DNA of 64,000 nt from Trichobilharzia szidati (lineage: Eukaryota; Platyhelminthes; Trematoda; Strigeidida; Schistosomatidae). Each line of letters begins with the position of its first letter. The first letter of the stretch is position 1. Under the pieces are notes generated by a model. It did not search any database. It was not told where the DNA came from and was given only the letters and a program-made list of their open reading frames with translations. Of the stretch, positions 55,080 through 64,000 are shown piece by piece. The stretch lies in assembly GCA_944472155.2 (NCBI GenBank), contig OX235272.1, positions 83,892,020 through 83,956,019 on the forward strand. Reading direction: 5' to 3'. A program made the translations under genes and the position numbers.

Positions 55080-55255
55080 TGAAGGGTTTCATCATGAGCT
55101 GATATCAGTTAGAGAACCAATGGAAAATCAGCTGGGAGTACTGGACAGCCATTTCGTCAAACTAGTTTGGGATTCTTCACAGTACGCAGCCACCGGCGTT
55201 TGAAACGCTCGAAACCAATCAAACCAAATCATTACAAAACCAGAACTTGAGATTT
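55080..55255 (-). repeat. SINE-A fragment
   Basis: Minus orientation, with ribozyme-like block and body. The tRNA-like head is deleted, so that GAAACGCTCG joins directly to the AACCAATCAAACC part. Confidence 0.65.
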
Positions 55256-55334
55256 TCTTGTTTCCCCTCGATATTGGCACTGTTTCTGATTGCAAATATT
55301 CACTAGGTCGCTGTTTAAAAATCTGATTTCCCAC

Positions 55335-55590
55335 GTATTTGCTAAGTGTGTTGATGGAACAGCGGTAGGATGCTCGCTAACTACGCCCCATGTGGTTCGG
55401 GGTTCGATTCCCCGCAGGAGCACTCTCTTACCCCACTATGTCTTTAATAAGACTAGTAAAGAGGCAAAACTGGGCGTGAGGCCAGTAACCCCGTATTCCC
55501 GTAAAAATAAATACCACTGCTACCGAAACTTCAGAGCTCTAGTTTTAAGCCTTATGTTCCATAAGGAATGTAGAGGAATAAAATAAATGA
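55335..55590 (+). repeat. SINE-B copy
   Basis: Plus orientation: head TGTTGATGGAACAGCGGTAG, B-box-like GGGGTTCGATTCCC, GGTAAAGA-type body (as TAGTAAAGAGGC), CTGCTACCGAAACTTCAG and tail CCTTATGTTCCATAAGGAAT. It is followed about 100 bp later by an RTE copy in the same orientation. Confidence 0.75.
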
Positions 55591-55689
55591 ATAAAATAAT
55601 ACCAATTAATTATATTTTCATTTTAATATATTCATGCGTTGAAGTTTCTGTAGCAATTTGGTTAAGTTTTCGGGGTGTAGTTGCTAGCA

Positions 55690-56850
55690 CCACGCCCCAA
55701 AATTCAACTCTACGCATCATCATCGAACAAAGCATGGAATGGCAATCAAACCTCTACCTCAACTTTATAGACTTTGAGAAGGCCTTCGACAGCGTTGACC
55801 GCGAAGTAATTTGGAAACTACTCGAGTACTACGGCGTACCCCAAATATTCATCAACCTTACTCAGCAGCTGTACGACAACGGCACATGTCGAGTGATCCA
55901 CAACGGAAAACTCAGCGAGGCGTTTGGAGTAAACACAGGAGTCAGACAAGGGTGCTTATTATCACCAATGATATTCCTAATTGTGGTGGACTGGATTATG
56001 CGTCAGACAGTCAGAAACGAGAAGGCAGGGATATCCTGGACCAACGTGAAGAACCTAGAAGACCTGGATTTCAAATGTGGATGATTTATGTTTGATGTCA
56101 CACAAAATCGAAGACTTGCAAGCGAAAACCGACAAACTGGTCGAAGAAGCAGTTGCAGAAGACAGGTGAACATAGACAAGACGAAAATAATAATAAGATG
56201 AAAATAACCAACCAACAACAACAACAACAGCAGCAACATCCAGTGCCAATCACCATCAACGGGAGGGATTTGAAAGAGGTTACTTCATTCACTTATCTAG
56301 GGAGCATTCACTCAACTACAGGAGGAACGGACGAGGATGTCAAATCGAGAATCGGGAAGGCGAGAAACACATTCATCAACCTGAAACCAATCTGGAAATC
56401 TTCGTCACTCAGCATCAACAACCGAATTCGGATTTTCAATGCAAACGTCAAGTCACTTCTTCTATGCGGATGGATCAGAAACTTGGGGGGTCACCAAGAA
56501 TATTTCCAACAGCCTATTGAAGACCTTTACCAACAACTGTCTTCGTTCTATACTGAAGATCAGATGGCCGGAAAGAACAAGAACCAATCGCTCAACAAAT
56601 ATGCAGGAGAAAGTGGAGATGGATTGCACACTCGCTGAGGAGGCCGCTGGGTGACATTGCGCGTCAGGCCAGTGCTCGAGTGGAACGTCCAAGGGTGACA
56701 TGGAGGAGATCGTGTGAAGAAGAGTTGAGACAGTATGGACTAACATGTATGCAGGTGAAAAGTACAGCAGAAGACAGAAGCAAGTGGAGACATGCAGTTG
56801 AAGCCCTATGTTCCACTAGGAACCCAAGGGAATAATATTAATAATAATAA
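55690..56850 (+). mobile_element. RTE-like element, RT palm to 3' end
   Basis: The longest RTE copy here. TLRIIIEQSMEWQSNLYLNF and IDFEKAFDSVDREVIWKLLE (motif A) are followed by a GVNTGVRQGCLLSPMIF segment (motif B). A frameshift near 56080 lies at the motif C position (DDLCLMSHKIEDL in another frame). Then come a CAA/CAG-encoded Gln run (about 56212-56240), TINGRDLKEVTSFTYLGSIH, TGGTDEDVKSRIGKARNTFI, RRKWRW-like, TWRRSCEEELRQYG and the tail CCCTATGTTCCACTAGGAAC with AATAATAATAA. Few inactivating changes, but the endonuclease is missing (5' truncation). Confidence 0.85.
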
Positions 56851-57029
56851 ATTGTATTTTCATCGTTATTAATGACACAAACGTTTTCACTTGCGTAACT
56901 CGGTCTTTCAGATAAGTTAGATCTTTTTTAATGAATACACGGCATGTGAATAATTTCTGTGAAGATTGGTAAACAATGGTTTCGGTATACAAGTTGTAAA
57001 TTACTAATTAATTTTGTAGTGTTGCGAAT

Positions 57030-57250
57030 TCGCTCAAGTATCTAGCCAGATATCTGGTGGTTTGAAGTGATCAGGCTCTCCGGGCTGAGTCAGAGGGGGC
57101 GCAACGTTGATCAGCTCGGCTGCAAACAGGTGGAACAGCCAGCCAGTGTTTAGATCACTTCAATATTCTGGCTGACAAGCACCACTGGTTAATATGAGTT
57201 GGTGTACAACTACTCATTTCAATCAGCTAGTAGTATATAGTTTCAGCATT
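57030..57250 (+). repeat. Repeat D
   Basis: It matches both outer halves of 15476-16018 (CTCAAGTATCTAGCCAGA, GTGTACAACTACTCATTTC, GTAGTATATAGTTTC). Unit size here is about 220 bp. No coding or tRNA-like part recognised. Confidence 0.5.
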
Positions 57251-57527
57251 AATTATTTCGAACTGATTGATAGGATTTTTGTATTTCCGAATGAATGGAA
57301 AACAAAACAGTGTTGTCTTCACTGACGTTTCACTAACTAATGCTGCTTACAGCTTTATCAAAGTACTATTAAAACAGAATTTACGAAATCTCAGTTTATA
57401 ACAACTTAATCATCGTTCCTCAGCATGGGATCATTTTCCCGTTGTCAAATTGGCCACCTTGTAAATATAACAAGACCAGGTGCAGATTGTTGGATTTGAT
57501 AATTGTATGAAATTATAAAAGTAGCAT

Positions 57528-57748
57528 TATAAATTATTTAAATTAATCCCAGCGTGTTAAGAAAATCAAATCAAGATTTTTCTGAACGTTTCGCTGTGTA
57601 AGCCACAGCTTCTTCAGCAGATTTATCTGCTGTTTTGATCTTTTAACACGCTGGGATTAATTTAAATAATTTATAATGAATCAATCTGACTCGGCGCTCA
57701 AATTATTCCAGGAAGTTCGTAACACGTACGGCCTGGAAACCTATAATC
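57528..57748 (-). mobile_element. 221-bp hammerhead-bearing insertion with 15-bp target duplication
   Basis: TTATAAAAGTAGCAT occurs at 57513-57527 and 57749-57763. Within the insert, inverted arms of about 42 bp (57528-57569 and 57639-57680) enclose a canonical hammerhead. About 68 bp of non-palindromic sequence (57681-57748) completes it. There is no coding capacity and no tRNA-like head. It could be a solo PLE terminal repeat or a small retrozyme-like element. Confidence 0.75.
57581..57621 (-). ncRNA. Canonical minimal hammerhead with very long helix I
   Basis: The minus strand shows core CTGAAGA (complement of 57611-57617). Helix II GCTGTG/CACAGC has loop GCTTA. GAAA is at 57589-57592. 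Helix III is AC/GT only, and T17 is at 57585. Helix I starts TCTG/CAGA and is extended, after an unpaired zone, by the 42-bp inverted arms. All core bases are canonical. A competing hairpin CAGCAGA/TCTGCTG (about 57615-57632) would sequester the first core bases. Confidence 0.85.
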
Positions 57749-58412
57749 TTATAAAAGTAGCATGTTTAGACATAATGAAATTGTTTATCACATCAATGTT
57801 GATTTTGTCACTTCATGGGGGAGGGGTGTACGGTAACCAGGTCAAATTTTGTTTTAGTCCACCATTATTCCTATTCAGACAATTTGGTTTCCACTTGATA
57901 TGAAGTGCTTCTGATGATATTAGACGTTCTTTGCGATTTCTGAAATTTTTCTGGATCATTTGAATATTGTCAAAATCAATTTTGTGATCTGATTCTATTG
58001 TATGTAGACCTAAGGCTGATGATTTTTCAAGCTTTTCTAGTTCACTAACTGGATTTCTCGGTAGTCGAACAGATGCTCTACGATGTTCATTTCTTCTGAT
58101 TTTGATTTCTCGTGATTTTTGTCCAATGTATACTGCATCACATTCCAAACATTTTATTTTGTGAACACAATTAGATAGAGAATCTTTAGGGATTCGGTCT
58201 TTTATATGGACAAGTTTGTTTCGCAGTGTGTCTGATTTTTTGAGGAAAACTCTGATGTCGATTTTTGCACTCTTATCAAAGTGAACAATCAACACGTGGT
58301 TTTGTTATCTTTACCAGTTGGACAATTTGACAGCGGAAAAGTGACCCCATGCTGAGGAACGATGATTAAGTTGTTATATCTAAGCTGAGATTTTGTAAAT
58401 TCTGGTTTAATT

Positions 58413-58461
58413 ATACTTTGATAAAGCTATTAGCAGCAGCATTAAATAACGAAATGTCAGT
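58413..58461 (+). ncRNA. Hammerhead-like motif with variant core in PLE-c terminal repeat
   Basis: Helix I is TACT/AGTA. The core TTGATAA is at 58417-58423, with C3 and G8 replaced by T and A, a pair-preserving change. Helix II GCTATT/AATAAC has one mismatch. GAAA is at 58450-58453, helix III ATGT, C17 at 58457. The other arm (57320-57366, minus) has the same TTGATAA and GAAACGTC. Activity is uncertain. Confidence 0.5.
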
Positions 58462-58624
58462 AAAAACAATATCGTTTTATTTTTCATTCATTGGGAAATG
58501 CAAAAACCTTTATTATATCCTATGTCATATACCCAATGCCCGAAAGTTTTTTACTGTTAAAAGTGAACTTGGTTTGGACATATACGATTGAAAGGAACTG
58601 TAAAACCAAGTTTTATTTATTTTT

Positions 58625-58860
58625 TATTCGTTTTACGTTCCCAGTGGAACATAGGGCTTCAAGCTAGCGGCTTGGAGTTTCGGTAGCAGTGGTGTTTGTT
58701 TGTTTTTATTTTCACGGGATGGGGTTGCTAACCTCACGCCCAACCTTCCATCTTTACCAGCCTTATTACCGACTCTGCATCATCCGGGTATCGAACCCCG
58801 AACCACATGAGGCGTAGTTGGTGAGCACTCTACCAACGTGCCACCGACACACCCAAAACA
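58625..58860 (-). repeat. SINE-B copy
   Basis: In minus orientation: head GTCGGTGGCACGTTGGTAGA, B-box-like GGGGTTCGATACCC, body GGTAAAGATGGAAGG and GAGGTTAGCAACCCC, then CTGCTACCGAAACTCCAAGC and tail CCTATGTTCCACTGGGAACG. It is the most complete SINE-B in the window. Confidence 0.8.
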
Positions 58861-59772
58861 AGTTTTATGGTTAGTTTTAATCATCAACAAGACACACTCC
58901 TTTTCTCTCTAAAATTCTAATCTTGTCTATTCACTGTGAATACGAGTCAGTTTACCCTTGAGCTCTTCAGGTAACCTGGACAGTAACACAAAAGTGTATA
59001 GCTGAACTTATCCAGTATACCAAAAACAGTTCTTCATTTAATACTAACCAGTTTTATTATCTTTAGCCTCAAAAAAGAAATGTTTATCAAAATAAAAATT
59101 TTTTAAAAAACAACCCAAAACAACTACTCAACTTCACCTAAGTTTCACTTTAATCTTGAAATATTCCTCACTTCTTCTTCTCTCTCTCTTCAAGAAGATA
59201 AATAATCATCCCTTGCAAAGTGTTTTCAATTGGAAAAATGATATTTCATATGAGTTTATTTTTATTCCTATGAAATGAAGTGAGAAATGATGTATACTGT
59301 GTGCATGTGCATTTGCGCGTGTGTGTTTCTAATACCTCAGGGCAAACTTTGTTTTTGTTTTGTTTTACTTTTTATTACCAGTCACCCAGCCATCCCCCGT
59401 GAAACACAGAAGAAAACATTCAATCAGTGACGTGTATTACAGGCAGGCAGGCAGATTTCTTGATGAAATTGAATAAACAATGGGATCAAGTGATTTTCTT
59501 CTGTTTTCTTTTTGAGGTTTCTAGTTAACTTTAAAGATAATGAGTAGGCTAAGACATGCGTGGGGGTTGGGGGTGGAGAAAGCTCCGGATTAAATAGTTG
59601 AGTGACAAATAGTAAACAAAGTTTGTCACTCTGTTTGTTTGTGGGTGTGTGTGTGTTATTAAAAGATTCTACACCTTCGATTGAATCTTTGAAAAACGTA
59701 GTGTTGAGTATTTTCGTTAAATGATTAGCTTAAGACTTTTATCCTTCTAATTTCACGTAACGGTAAATTTTG
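58861..59772. other. No recognised gene
   Basis: Non-coding with T-rich and GT-rich patches (59300-59345, 59640-59660). No family recognised. Confidence 0.3.
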
Positions 59773-59787
59773 TTGAGAGGGAGTATT

Positions 59788-60174
59788 GTTGGTACTAGAT
59801 GGTTGGAGGCAATCGGCAGGAAGCCTTGGATCTAGGTTTCGTGCTAGTTGGCACTCATCAGCAACGCGCATCTGCAACCTTGAAGGAACTGATGTCCCTT
59901 CTGAGATTTGAACCCGCATCACCCAGTGCTGCAGTCAGAGACGTTACCACTGAGCTATTCACGCTCGTGATTGAGCTTATGTAGGACTGTACTGAATACT
60001 TTTGATTGAACACTAGTCAGTAACTAGTGTAATGTGTCTAGTCCTATCTTCGGTGCAGACTGAATTCTATCAGTCATTGTTTCCAATGTGGCCACCATGC
60101 TAGGTGGCTCGCCATTACGGTGCAATGTGAATTGTTGGTACTGGCTGGTTGGAGGCAATCGGCAGGAAGCCTTG
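59788..60174 (-). repeat. SINE-C insertion bounded at the ribozyme cleavage site
   Basis: On the minus strand the copy starts CAAGGCTTCCTGCCG at 60174, runs through the whole unit (body, tRNA-like head with TAGCTCAGTGGTAACGTC and GGGTTCAAATCTC, hammerhead) and ends 41 bases into the next unit. GAGAGGGAGTATT flanks it at 59775-59787 and 60174/60175-60186 (up to 15 bp if TT is counted). The start equals the predicted 5' end of hammerhead cleavage, within the 1-3 bases shared with the duplication. Confidence 0.8.
59823..59866 (-). ncRNA. Hammerhead ribozyme in SINE-C insertion
   Basis: The core CTGATGA is the complement of 59855-59861. Helix II is GTGC/GCAC (59841-59854). GAAA is at 59837-59840. 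Helix III ACCTAGAT has one mismatch, the cleavage triplet is ATC, and helix I is GCGTTG/CAAGGC with one mismatch. The core is fully canonical. Confidence 0.8.
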
Positions 60175-60347
60175 AGAGGGAGTATTCACCTTTTTAATGC
60201 TCCAAAGTCAGGTACTTGAATTCCTGGATGCTGGACTGAGTTTATTCCAGAACTCTTTTGGTTGAATCGCATAACACTATATTGTTGATTATGTAAGCCT
60301 CCTAAAAAGTTAGTTCAAAGGGAGAGAACTACTGCCATTTATTGGTT

Positions 60348-60860
60348 ACAGGATTTCATCATGAGCTGACATTGGTTAGAGAACAATTGGAAAACCAGCT
60401 GGGAGTACTCGACAGCTGTTTCTCCCCAATTACGGGCTCTTCACTGCACACGCCCGCCGGGGTTCGAATTCAGGATCTTCTGGTTACAAGGCGAGCTCTT
60501 TGACCATTAGGCACTAGGACCCGATCCAACAGCCCATGAATTCCAGCTTCATTCAGTTCATGATATAGCGCGACCACTAGCCAGTGTCATCTGTGAGTAT
60601 TTGTTCTCACACTCGACCTGCTGTAACCCACTGGTCACAACTTCCCACCAGAAATCCAAGTAACTACCTACCTGAATAGGGCCATGCCAGTGAGCATCTA
60701 TTGATATTCAAGTATTGGTTTGTAGGATTTGGTTGATTGCTTACAAGATTTCACATGAGTCCTAGTTTGGGACTCTTCATCAGTATGCACCCACCGGGGT
60801 TCGAACCCAGGATCTTCTGGTTACAAGGCGAGCTCGTAGACCATTAAGCCATTTATATTT
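60348..60860 (-). repeat. SINE-A partial dimer
   Basis: Two tRNA-like heads in minus orientation, about 320 bp apart (GGGTTCGAACCCC near 60790 and GAATTCGAACCCC near 60460). The upstream unit has lost the body next to its ribozyme-like block. The second block reads GAAGAGCCCGTAATTGGGGA, then GAAACAGCTGTC. Confidence 0.75.
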
Positions 60861-60964
60861 ATGTAAGTATCCAGGTGAATTCATAGAACCAATATAAACA
60901 CGCTATGAGGAATATTTCCTAATGACTGTAGCATCATGGAAACAGAATTCTGTCTTTTTGGCAG

Positions 60965-61815
60965 ACTGACTGACTGCTTTCAACGTAGAAATCTGAACAG
61001 ATATGCACCAGTTCGAGTTACTACTCTCCCTCCATGTAGCATACAAAGCAACAGAAAAGAGTAAAGAAAGATAGAGGAAAAAGAATAGAATTTTATTGGA
61101 TATTATAAGTCACAAAGAGTGAATGCATCTGCACCAGACATTGAGAACGATTTTAAGCCAAGCATATCACCGATTGTCTCCAGCCACTGGTTCTCAGCAT
61201 CCTGATTACCACTAACCAGGCAGTCTACACCTCTCTACGTGGCTGGTGCGCTGGCCGGCTGGTTGGCTTAAACTAACTGTTGTGGATTTCATTGACTGAT
61301 GAAGCTATGTTTTGGTTTGACCATCACCAGCTTTCCCTTTTCCAATCTGATTCGTCCTATGTCAGTCAGCTAATGTTGCCCTTTGAGGAGAGCGATCGAT
61401 GGCTAAGCATGCATGCATAACACATGTTCTAATCATCTCAATCGATGTAACTGCTTCACAACCTCGTCGATTGATTTCCCCTCCTTACCTAGCACCTAGC
61501 ACTTGACTGAAGCCTAACGTCAATATTGGTCACCTTAATATGCCACCAACTAGCACGGGAGATAGAACGCAGACATCTATGATCAAAGACAGCTAGCCGG
61601 CCTTTTCATGTCTTCCACTTGCAATGGCCCTGTCTCACAGTCAGACATAAAGGATGACAGAGGGAAACTGCTGAGCAGTACACATGCCCTTTGGTCGACA
61701 GCTAACTGGATATGCCGTCTACGCGGGAGATGGTGTAAGTTGGCAGGCAAATGCGAAACGAGTTTTTTGTATCCGTGCTGAGATTTCGTCAGCGATCAAC
61801 CCGTTGGGACTGATG
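60965..61815 (-). mobile_element. RTE2 non-LTR element, 3' fragment
   Basis: It matches the 3' half of 46060-47545 in inverse orientation: the NPNGLIADEIS-like block near 61790, a histidine-rich MCYACMLS-like block near 61420, then the 3' untranslated part down to GAAAGCAGTCAGTC at 60975. No 5' half is present. Confidence 0.7.
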
Positions 61816-62104
61816 CGACTCTTTTTGACAGATTATTAATGATGTGTCCGTTCGAGATTGAAATCTATAACTCAAAGTGTTTAAGTTTTTTTTCATTTCA
61901 CTTTAAGGTTTTGAAAAATGTTCAAATTCAAATGAATATTTTAGATAAATTTGAGATTCTTAATCTTAGTGACAAGTAATTCCTTATTTAGACTACGGGA
62001 TTTTGTGGGGATTTTAATTAATTTCAGTGTAGATTCCGTCACGAACCAAAGTGATATCAGTCCTCGTCTTCTACTGTTACAGTTGGTGTTGCTGCCTCCA
62101 AACA

Positions 62105-62660
62105 ATGAAGATCCCATGGCCGGCTGCTTTCGAGGAAGGAGACATCACGAGCTTCTTGCAGGACTTTGAGGCCGTCGCTGAGTTGGTAGGCGTCAATAAT
62201 CTAACGGCGAAGGCGGTCGTGCTGCAGACGCTGCTGAGAGGTCGAGCAAAGGTGGCGTACGACAGTGTGGAGAAGTCAGGTGAGATGGAGGCCTAGAAGA
62301 TATTGGTTGGACGATTGGTGACAGAGTTCGACACCCCAACGGACAGGCAGCTGGCGATGCAGCAGTTCCGTGCCGTGAAGCTGGGACCGGATGGAGACCC
62401 GCTAGTGTTGGCAGTGAAGCTGAACGAATCTACTACGTCGTGCACTCCCTACATTGGATGAAGAGTCGGAACCGCAGCTATTGGCGTACCACTTCATCAA
62501 GAGTGTCCCAGACCACATACCTCAGCAATTACAACTGGTTAACGCTGCACAACCCATGGACATCGGTGAGCTAGCGAAGGTGACCATACAGCTGTTGAGC
62601 ACAACGGTAGCGTTACAATATGACCATCAAAAACAATCTGGTAGTTTACCACTGTCTTGA
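62105..62660 (+). pseudogene. Gag-like protein of a Ty3/gypsy LTR element
   Basis: Frame 1 from ATG 62105: MKIPWPAAFEEGDITSFLQD, FEAVAELVGVNNLTAKAVVL, QTLLRGRAKVAYDSVEKSGE, then a TAG at 62294 where Trp is likely, and KILVGRLVTEFDTPTDRQLA. A frameshift near 62430 leads to a frame with LDEESEPQLLAYHFIKSVPD, IGELAKVTIQLLST. This is the Gag capsid-like region of flatworm gypsy elements. No zinc knuckle, protease or LTR is attached here. Confidence 0.7.
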
Positions 62661-63110
62661 GCTAACGAACTTCCTAACTAGTAGATTTATGAGACTACTG
62701 CTCTAATTCCTGTGCCCAATGACAACTACCAATACAACTACGAAATATCTGTCCAGAGCTCTCTGGCTTTTAATGATGTCGTTAACTTATGCTGTTTCAG
62801 GACGAAATTCCTTATTTGTCCAGGTTCATTTCCAGACATAAACAATCTTTGTCAAATGCTTAGCTTCAATACAGTTTATTATTGCTAAAATTATTTTCAA
62901 TCCCAAGTTTGTTGTCATATTCCTTGACTAAGTAATATTATGTGTTTTTATCAAAATATTTTTCTCTTTTATTTTACTACTTTAAGTAAAAACACACATT
63001 AACTTCACAAACGTTTGCCACCGGAAAGTTAACGATTGTAAATATGAAAACCTATAATTAAACACAAGACCTTTTCCAGACAAGAATGAAGTGAAATTCA
63101 AAAAACAAAC
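62661..63110. other. No recognised gene
   Basis: AT-rich non-coding sequence. Confidence 0.3.
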
Positions 63111-63530
63111 ACATAGTCAGAATGGCACTCAACAGATCTTATTACGCAGCTAAACTCATTTGCATAGAGAGAAATGAGATTTATGTTGTCCTGTAAGCCT
63201 TCACAGCATTTGAAGGATAGTGTCACGCATCCTACTGTGTTTTCTAATCTACATGTAGGGGTAGTCACACGTACACACAGGAAGAAACCATCAATCTCTG
63301 CAGACTAGAACTACAGAACACCTTCCAAAGTGGTTGCAACAGCAAATAAAGTCATCTGACTCAATTAATCCTAGAAATAGGTGTCAGATGTCAACTGTAG
63401 CAAACATATCACCGAGACGGATCATAAAGTTGATTTCAGAAGTGCCTTTAAACCCATACATAAAACAGTTATGCGTCACATAATTCAATTCGTCAAAGCC
63501 TTAACCATAAAAATGCTTACAGGCAGGTGG
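63111..63530 (+). mobile_element. PLE-b GIY-YIG fragment
   Basis: LNRSYYAAKLICIERNE corresponds to the end of the RT thumb. GSHTYTGRNHQSL-like and EHLPKWLQQQIKSSDSINPR follow in shifting frames, and then HITETDHKVDFRSAFKPIHK and FVKALTIKMLT, as in the PLE-b at 42156-42494. The YIG motif reads YTG. Dead. Confidence 0.75.
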
Positions 63531-63635
63531 ATGGGTTCTCCAATAGGACCCACTAAACAAATACGCAGTAAGGAAACGTTACTTGCACAAATGTCCTGAG
63601 AAACATTTATCGAAATACGCATGCAAACATCCACA

Positions 63636-63661
63636 GAGATAGATAGATAGATAGATAGATG
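63636..63661 (+). repeat. (GATA)n microsatellite
   Basis: About six copies of GATA in a row after CAGAGATA. Confidence 0.8.
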
Positions 63662-63949
63662 GATTCCGAAAGTGAGTCGCCCGTGACCTTAGTAACTTAA
63701 TGCTATTATCTTTGACTACGTTACTGAGTTTTGTAGTTTTGAATCTTATGTAAAATTTAAGGTTAAAGTATACAGACGTGCAACTTAAATCTATGACTTT
63801 CTGTCGGTTGAATCTTTCTCAAGTTCATTCATACAAATGAAACTTATTTCTCAAAATGAAAATATTTTATTACTTTGAAGAGAAAATCAAAAAATGATCA
63901 AAATGGAGTTCATGGTTAGTCACACATGATTAATTATTCTAGTGAATGT

Positions 63950-64000
63950 CAGAAATGCTGATATATTTGTTTCAAGTACGACCACGGATTAATGTCGGTT
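63950..64000 (-). repeat. Edge of a SINE-A copy
   Basis: TTTCAAGTACGACCACGGAT and TAATGTCGGTT match the beginning of the SINE-A copies at 24166, 38310 and 16466. The copy runs past the window end. Confidence 0.5.

Larger units (their letters stand above)
57262..58512 (-). mobile_element. PLE-c: GIY-YIG domain between inverted terminal repeats
   Basis: The left arm (57262-57480) and right arm (58308-58512) are inverted copies (GATCATTTTCCCGTTGTCAA against TTGACAGCGGAAAAGTGACC; both end near GGGAAAT). A 160-codon minus-strand frame (57813-58295) has HIKDRIPKDSLSNCVHKIKC, LECDAVYIGQKSREIKIRRN (GIY-YIG), EHRRASVRLP, KIDFDNIQMIQ, ISSEALHIKWKPNCLNRNNG. The domain is intact from the start of the GIY motif to its C-terminus. 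The RT is absent. A 221-bp foreign insert lies in the 3' region. Confidence 0.8.

Overview
This window looks like repeat-saturated nuclear DNA of a parasitic flatworm, most likely a schistosomatid trematode. Three things point there: (1) SINE-like repeats with a tRNA-like head and a hammerhead ribozyme resembling the schistosome Sm-alpha family; (2) many Penelope-like elements (PLEs) with GIY-YIG endonuclease domains; (3) RTE-like and CR1/SR1-like non-LTR elements plus a Ty3/gypsy element with a Boudicca-like LTR start. The species is an inference. I see no convincing host protein-coding gene, no true tRNA or rRNA gene and no CRISPR array. All recognisable coding sequence is retroelement reverse transcriptase (RT), endonuclease, Gag or integrase, and almost all of it is broken.

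Working names. PLE-a to PLE-f are groupings I made from the reading frames. SINE-A (unit about 389 bp), SINE-C (unit about 346 bp) and S-alpha-like carry a pol III-type tRNA-like head followed by a hammerhead-like motif. SINE-B has a tRNA-like head but no ribozyme; its body and tail resemble the two ends of the RTE element.

Layout. 0-5 kb: SINE-C and SINE-A copies, an RTE internal-deletion derivative, PLE-a. 5-13.3 kb: a SINE-C copy with an intact-looking hammerhead, PLE-b, -c and -d pieces, a split CR1 copy, SINE-B, a long PLE-a on the minus strand. 13.3-24 kb: a Gag scrap, three RTE copies, SINE-A copies, repeat D, PLE-d. 24-29.4 kb: PLE-e, then a palindrome of about 1.1 kb built on PLE-e. 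28.3-37.1 kb: RTE copies, one inserted in another with a 14-bp target duplication, and another holding an inverted-repeat PLE-f insertion with an 11-bp duplication. 37.4-38.3 kb: gypsy integrase and LTR. 38.7-41.7 kb: a nearly full-length PLE-f with direct terminal repeats. 42-45.6 kb: PLE-b and CR1. 46-50 kb: RTE pieces, SINE-B and a solo LTR. 50-59 kb: PLE-e, -d, -f and -c, RTE and SINEs. 59.8-60.2 kb: a SINE-C insertion whose 5' end coincides with the predicted hammerhead cleavage site. 61-64 kb: RTE2, a gypsy Gag, PLE-b.

Two mobilisation systems seem to coexist. SINE-B shares its ends with RTE, which fits the usual LINE/SINE partnership. The hammerhead-bearing SINEs share with the PLEs a ribozyme at or near element ends, partial-dimer organisation and snap-back inverted copies, so PLE machinery is a plausible partner for them. 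The second statement is inference.
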